This document shows positions 61,764 to 64,000 of a stretch of DNA of 64,000 nt, piece by piece (within the stretch, counting starts at the first letter, position 1; each line of letters begins with the position of its first letter). Origin of the DNA: Ceratodon purpureus (taxonomy: Eukaryota > Streptophyta > Bryopsida > Pseudoditrichales > Ditrichaceae). The position numbers and the translations under genes are program-made. The stretch is from NCBI GenBank assembly GCA_014871385.1, contig CM026421.1, forward strand, positions 15,064,548 to 15,128,547. Reading direction: 5' to 3'. Under the pieces are notes generated by a model. The model searched no databases. It was not told the origin of the DNA and was given only the letters and a program-made list of their open reading frames with translations.

Positions 61764-62420
61764 TTACTGAGCGGGCATGAAGCCCTTCTTAATCGCCTCC
61801 GTCGTCGCGTCCGAGATCCCGAAAGCCTTCGACAAGACGCCGGTCTGGATTGCTGGAGTCGACCCGAACAGAGACGACGCTATGATCTGGATGCCGGGGT
61901 TCTGCGCGTTCAGCACTGACAGCGTCACGGCGGCTCCGCTTCCGGTGTTCAGCTCGAAGTGGACCAACCCGAGTGGGAACACGAAGAAGTCACCAGTCTT
62001 CAGCGTCGCGGCGTACAGCTTCCCGGCCGTGTCCACGAACCCGCAGTACACCTCGCCCTTGAGCACGGTGATAACCTCGGTGGCTCTGGGGTGGGTGTGG
62101 GGCGGCACGAGCCCTCCCTTGGCGTAGTTGATCTTGGCCAGGGAGAAGCCCAGAGTGTTGAGGGCGGGGTAGTTCACGCCTGCGAAGCCGGGGATGATGC
62201 CGATCCCGAGCGGGTTGTTGGTGTCGGCGTCGCCGCGGAAGGCTCTCAAGGCGAAGTCCTCGGGCATCACCATCGCCGGGCTCTTGCAGGAGAGGCCATT
62301 GAAGGTGAGGGGGCTCTTGAGATCCGCGACGCAGAAGTCGTTGATGGGGCCGGGATCGGCGGCAGAGACGACAGCCACGAGAAGAGCAAGAGAAACAATA
62401 GCAAGCATGAGCTTGGCCAT
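61764..62420 (-). CDS. germin-like protein (apoplastic cupin)
   Basis: A single-exon frame of 218 residues. A signal peptide (about 1-20, MAKLMLAIVSLALLVAVVSA) is followed by the conserved Cys30/Cys45 pair. Cupin box 1 reads GGLVPPHTHPRATEV with metal ligands His108, His110 and Glu115; box 2 reads PLGLVHFELN with His154. These four residues bind manganese in germins. Members act in the cell wall, typically as hexamers, with superoxide dismutase or oxalate oxidase activity; which applies here cannot be told from sequence. Length is that of the family. Coding GC is much higher than its flanks, which creates long shadow frames on the other strand. A TTTATAAA box lies about 150 bp upstream. Confidence 0.95.
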   Translation of the reverse strand: MAKLMLAIVSLALLVAVVSAADPGPINDFCVADLKSPLTFNGLSCKSPAMVMPEDFALRAFRGDADTNNPLGIGIIPGFAGVNYPALNTLGFSLAKINYAKGGLVPPHTHPRATEVITVLKGEVYCGFVDTAGKLYAATLKTGDFFVFPLGLVHFELNTGSGAAVTLSVLNAQNPGIQIIASSLFGSTPAIQTGVLSKAFGISDATTEAIKKGFMPAQ

Positions 62421-62571
62421 GTTGAAGGATCTATCAGTTCACAGACAATGTCGAGAGACAGAGATCACTACTCAGTGCTAATAAAGCTGGTCACGAACGT
62501 TTCAAGAGAAGGGCCAAGTGTGAAGACCTGGAGACGAGAACTGATGATGATATTATGGATATTGTTACTTG

Positions 62572-62579
62572 TTTATAAA
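62572..62579 (-). promoter_or_regulatory. TATA box of the germin-like gene
   Basis: TTTATAAA, about 155 bp upstream of the ATG at 62420, suggests a leader of about 120 nt. Confidence 0.5.
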
Positions 62580-62599
62580 CTATGCATATGCACTGGGAT

Positions 62600-64000
62600 G
62601 CAGAACACGCCGATGATGAATTGCGTCAAAATTTGAATAAAAAACTAATGTCGGATCTGGATGAAATGCCGACCTTGATTTTTAGTTTTTTGGTGGGTCC
62701 GGCTACTGCGCAGCCACGAGCTGTACACCACGTTTCGTTTGCCTTCATGGCACGAAAGCCAGCGGCACTATTACATGGAGCAGTTATCCCGGAGAAGGTC
62801 CCATCTGATCCCCAGCCAACTTCTTCCAGTGAATATGTCGGTACTTCAGCGGAAACCGGAAAGGCCGGAAACAAACAGAATAGCTTTCGTGGATTGAGTG
62901 TACAAAATCATGAATAAATCATGATCCTTAAAACAATGTAATTCTGAAGGAAAATATGATCGCACATGGTGAAGTTTTTGCCAGTAAATTCATGGATAGC
63001 CTGGGAGCGAAGGATTGGCACTACGTAACTTAATTTCGTCGAAATATTGTGTTACACTTACATGATACCCGCTTCGTACTTAGACCGAGTAGTTGCAAGG
63101 TGACAAATGACAAAATACGACGTCGTGGTACTGTTCCGGTTCCCCGTGATGGCACCATATTACCTGGGAGCACCTTGTATTCCAACAGCATGATCCCCGA
63201 GCTCTCGGAAAGGACATGTGGGAAGTAACTATTAGCGCACGAGCAGCTTGAAGCAGCAGTTAGAACTTAGCACCACAGTTCTGTGCAAATTTGCTGGCAA
63301 CAAACTTACCTTAATCCAGTGGGGTTAAAAGGTCGGCATTGTACTGTACATTGCAGAAAACTGGGGTTCCGTCATTGGCGGCTTGCTCCCATGCATAAGA
63401 TATCCTGGAATGTTGACTATGTAATCGCACCAGTGCACGTAAGAAAGTCTCTATTCATTCTCTTACGATGCACAGTTGACCTTGCCCATCAATCTGGATG
63501 TCAAAAAGTCGGTATTTGGAAAAAGTACTCAAGAATTTCAGTCTAGATTTCAGGAGGTGCACAAATCAGTATGCGCATATTTTTGTGGTGTTCACATTGG
63601 AGTCAAAAATTCTGATCCTCCAGCACAGGGTCATGTGAAGGATGCAGTTTGAAAGTTACGGGTAAGTGCGACGTCGAGTACAGACGGGCTAGGTTCGAGG
63701 TGGAGAATCGTTCAGCATTCACACTTCTCATCTCGTTTCGAGATTATCAGTCAGTGCTTAATTAAACCATGGCGTTCTACTTTACACTTGAACTAGTTAT
63801 AATAAGACGAGTCGGTACGCGTCTTAATAATTATCCCCATGGGCCCATAAACATGCACAACTTGATATCTCCCTCAAGGTGACTAGTCACTGAATCCCAA
63901 GCTATATAGCATCTAGGGAATATGTAATGTGATGCGAGGAATCCTAAAACGCTGCAACAAAGAAGTGATAATGGAAGCTACTTTGCGAGCACATTGATGG
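62600..64000. other. terminal spacer, no recognised gene
   Basis: Moderate GC without a convincing frame. Some of it may be promoter of the germin-like gene or of a gene outside the window. Confidence 0.4.

Noticed and set aside
61959-62636. 225-codon plus-strand frame opposite the germin-like gene
   Set aside because: Shadow of a GC-rich single-exon gene. Gly/Val/Glu-rich, no homology signature.

Overview
This is nuclear DNA of a land plant. Genes are split by short GT-AG introns, two products carry plastid transit-type N termini, and the families are plant ones: pectin methylesterases, a germin-like protein, a two-AP2-domain transcription factor, a CIPK-type kinase and plastid dihydrolipoyl dehydrogenase. 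Compact introns, AT-rich repeat tracts between GC-richer genes, and piggyBac and Helitron relics fit a bryophyte, most likely a moss. That placement is an inference.

Layout. 1-12 kb is AT-rich accessory DNA. It holds a decayed piggyBac-like transposase (minus), an unclassified ORF broken by one TGA, a decayed Helitron Rep region between two copies of a dispersed repeat (one copy split by a 254-bp inverted-repeat element with 8-bp target duplications), a U2 snRNA-like pseudogene, and a rearranged copy of the AP2 gene that sits intact 28 kb further on. 12-18.5 kb is a tandem segmental duplication of [VOC/glyoxalase-like gene + pectin methylesterase]: the first VOC gene is a two-domain fusion beside a PME relic, the second is single-domain beside an intact PME. 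18.5-30 kb is mostly non-coding, with one single-exon, C-terminally broken CIPK-type kinase. 30-46 kb is the gene-rich part: a second PME, a plastid-type PDZ protein, the AP2/WRINKLED1-like factor (8 exons) and plastid dihydrolipoyl dehydrogenase (15 exons). 50.5-58.2 kb is one long, very AT-rich gene of 10 exons for a SCAPER-like protein of about 1774 residues. 61.8-62.4 kb is a single-exon germin-like protein.

The genes do not form a pathway. Two PMEs and the germin-like protein act in the cell wall or apoplast, LPD and the PDZ protein in plastids, the AP2 factor in the nucleus. Exon borders were placed by hand from GT/AG sites, reading phase and remembered family sequence. For PME1, PME2, PDZ, AP2, LPD and SCAPER the summed exon lengths are exact multiples of three, which supports the models. 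No database search or alignment program was used.
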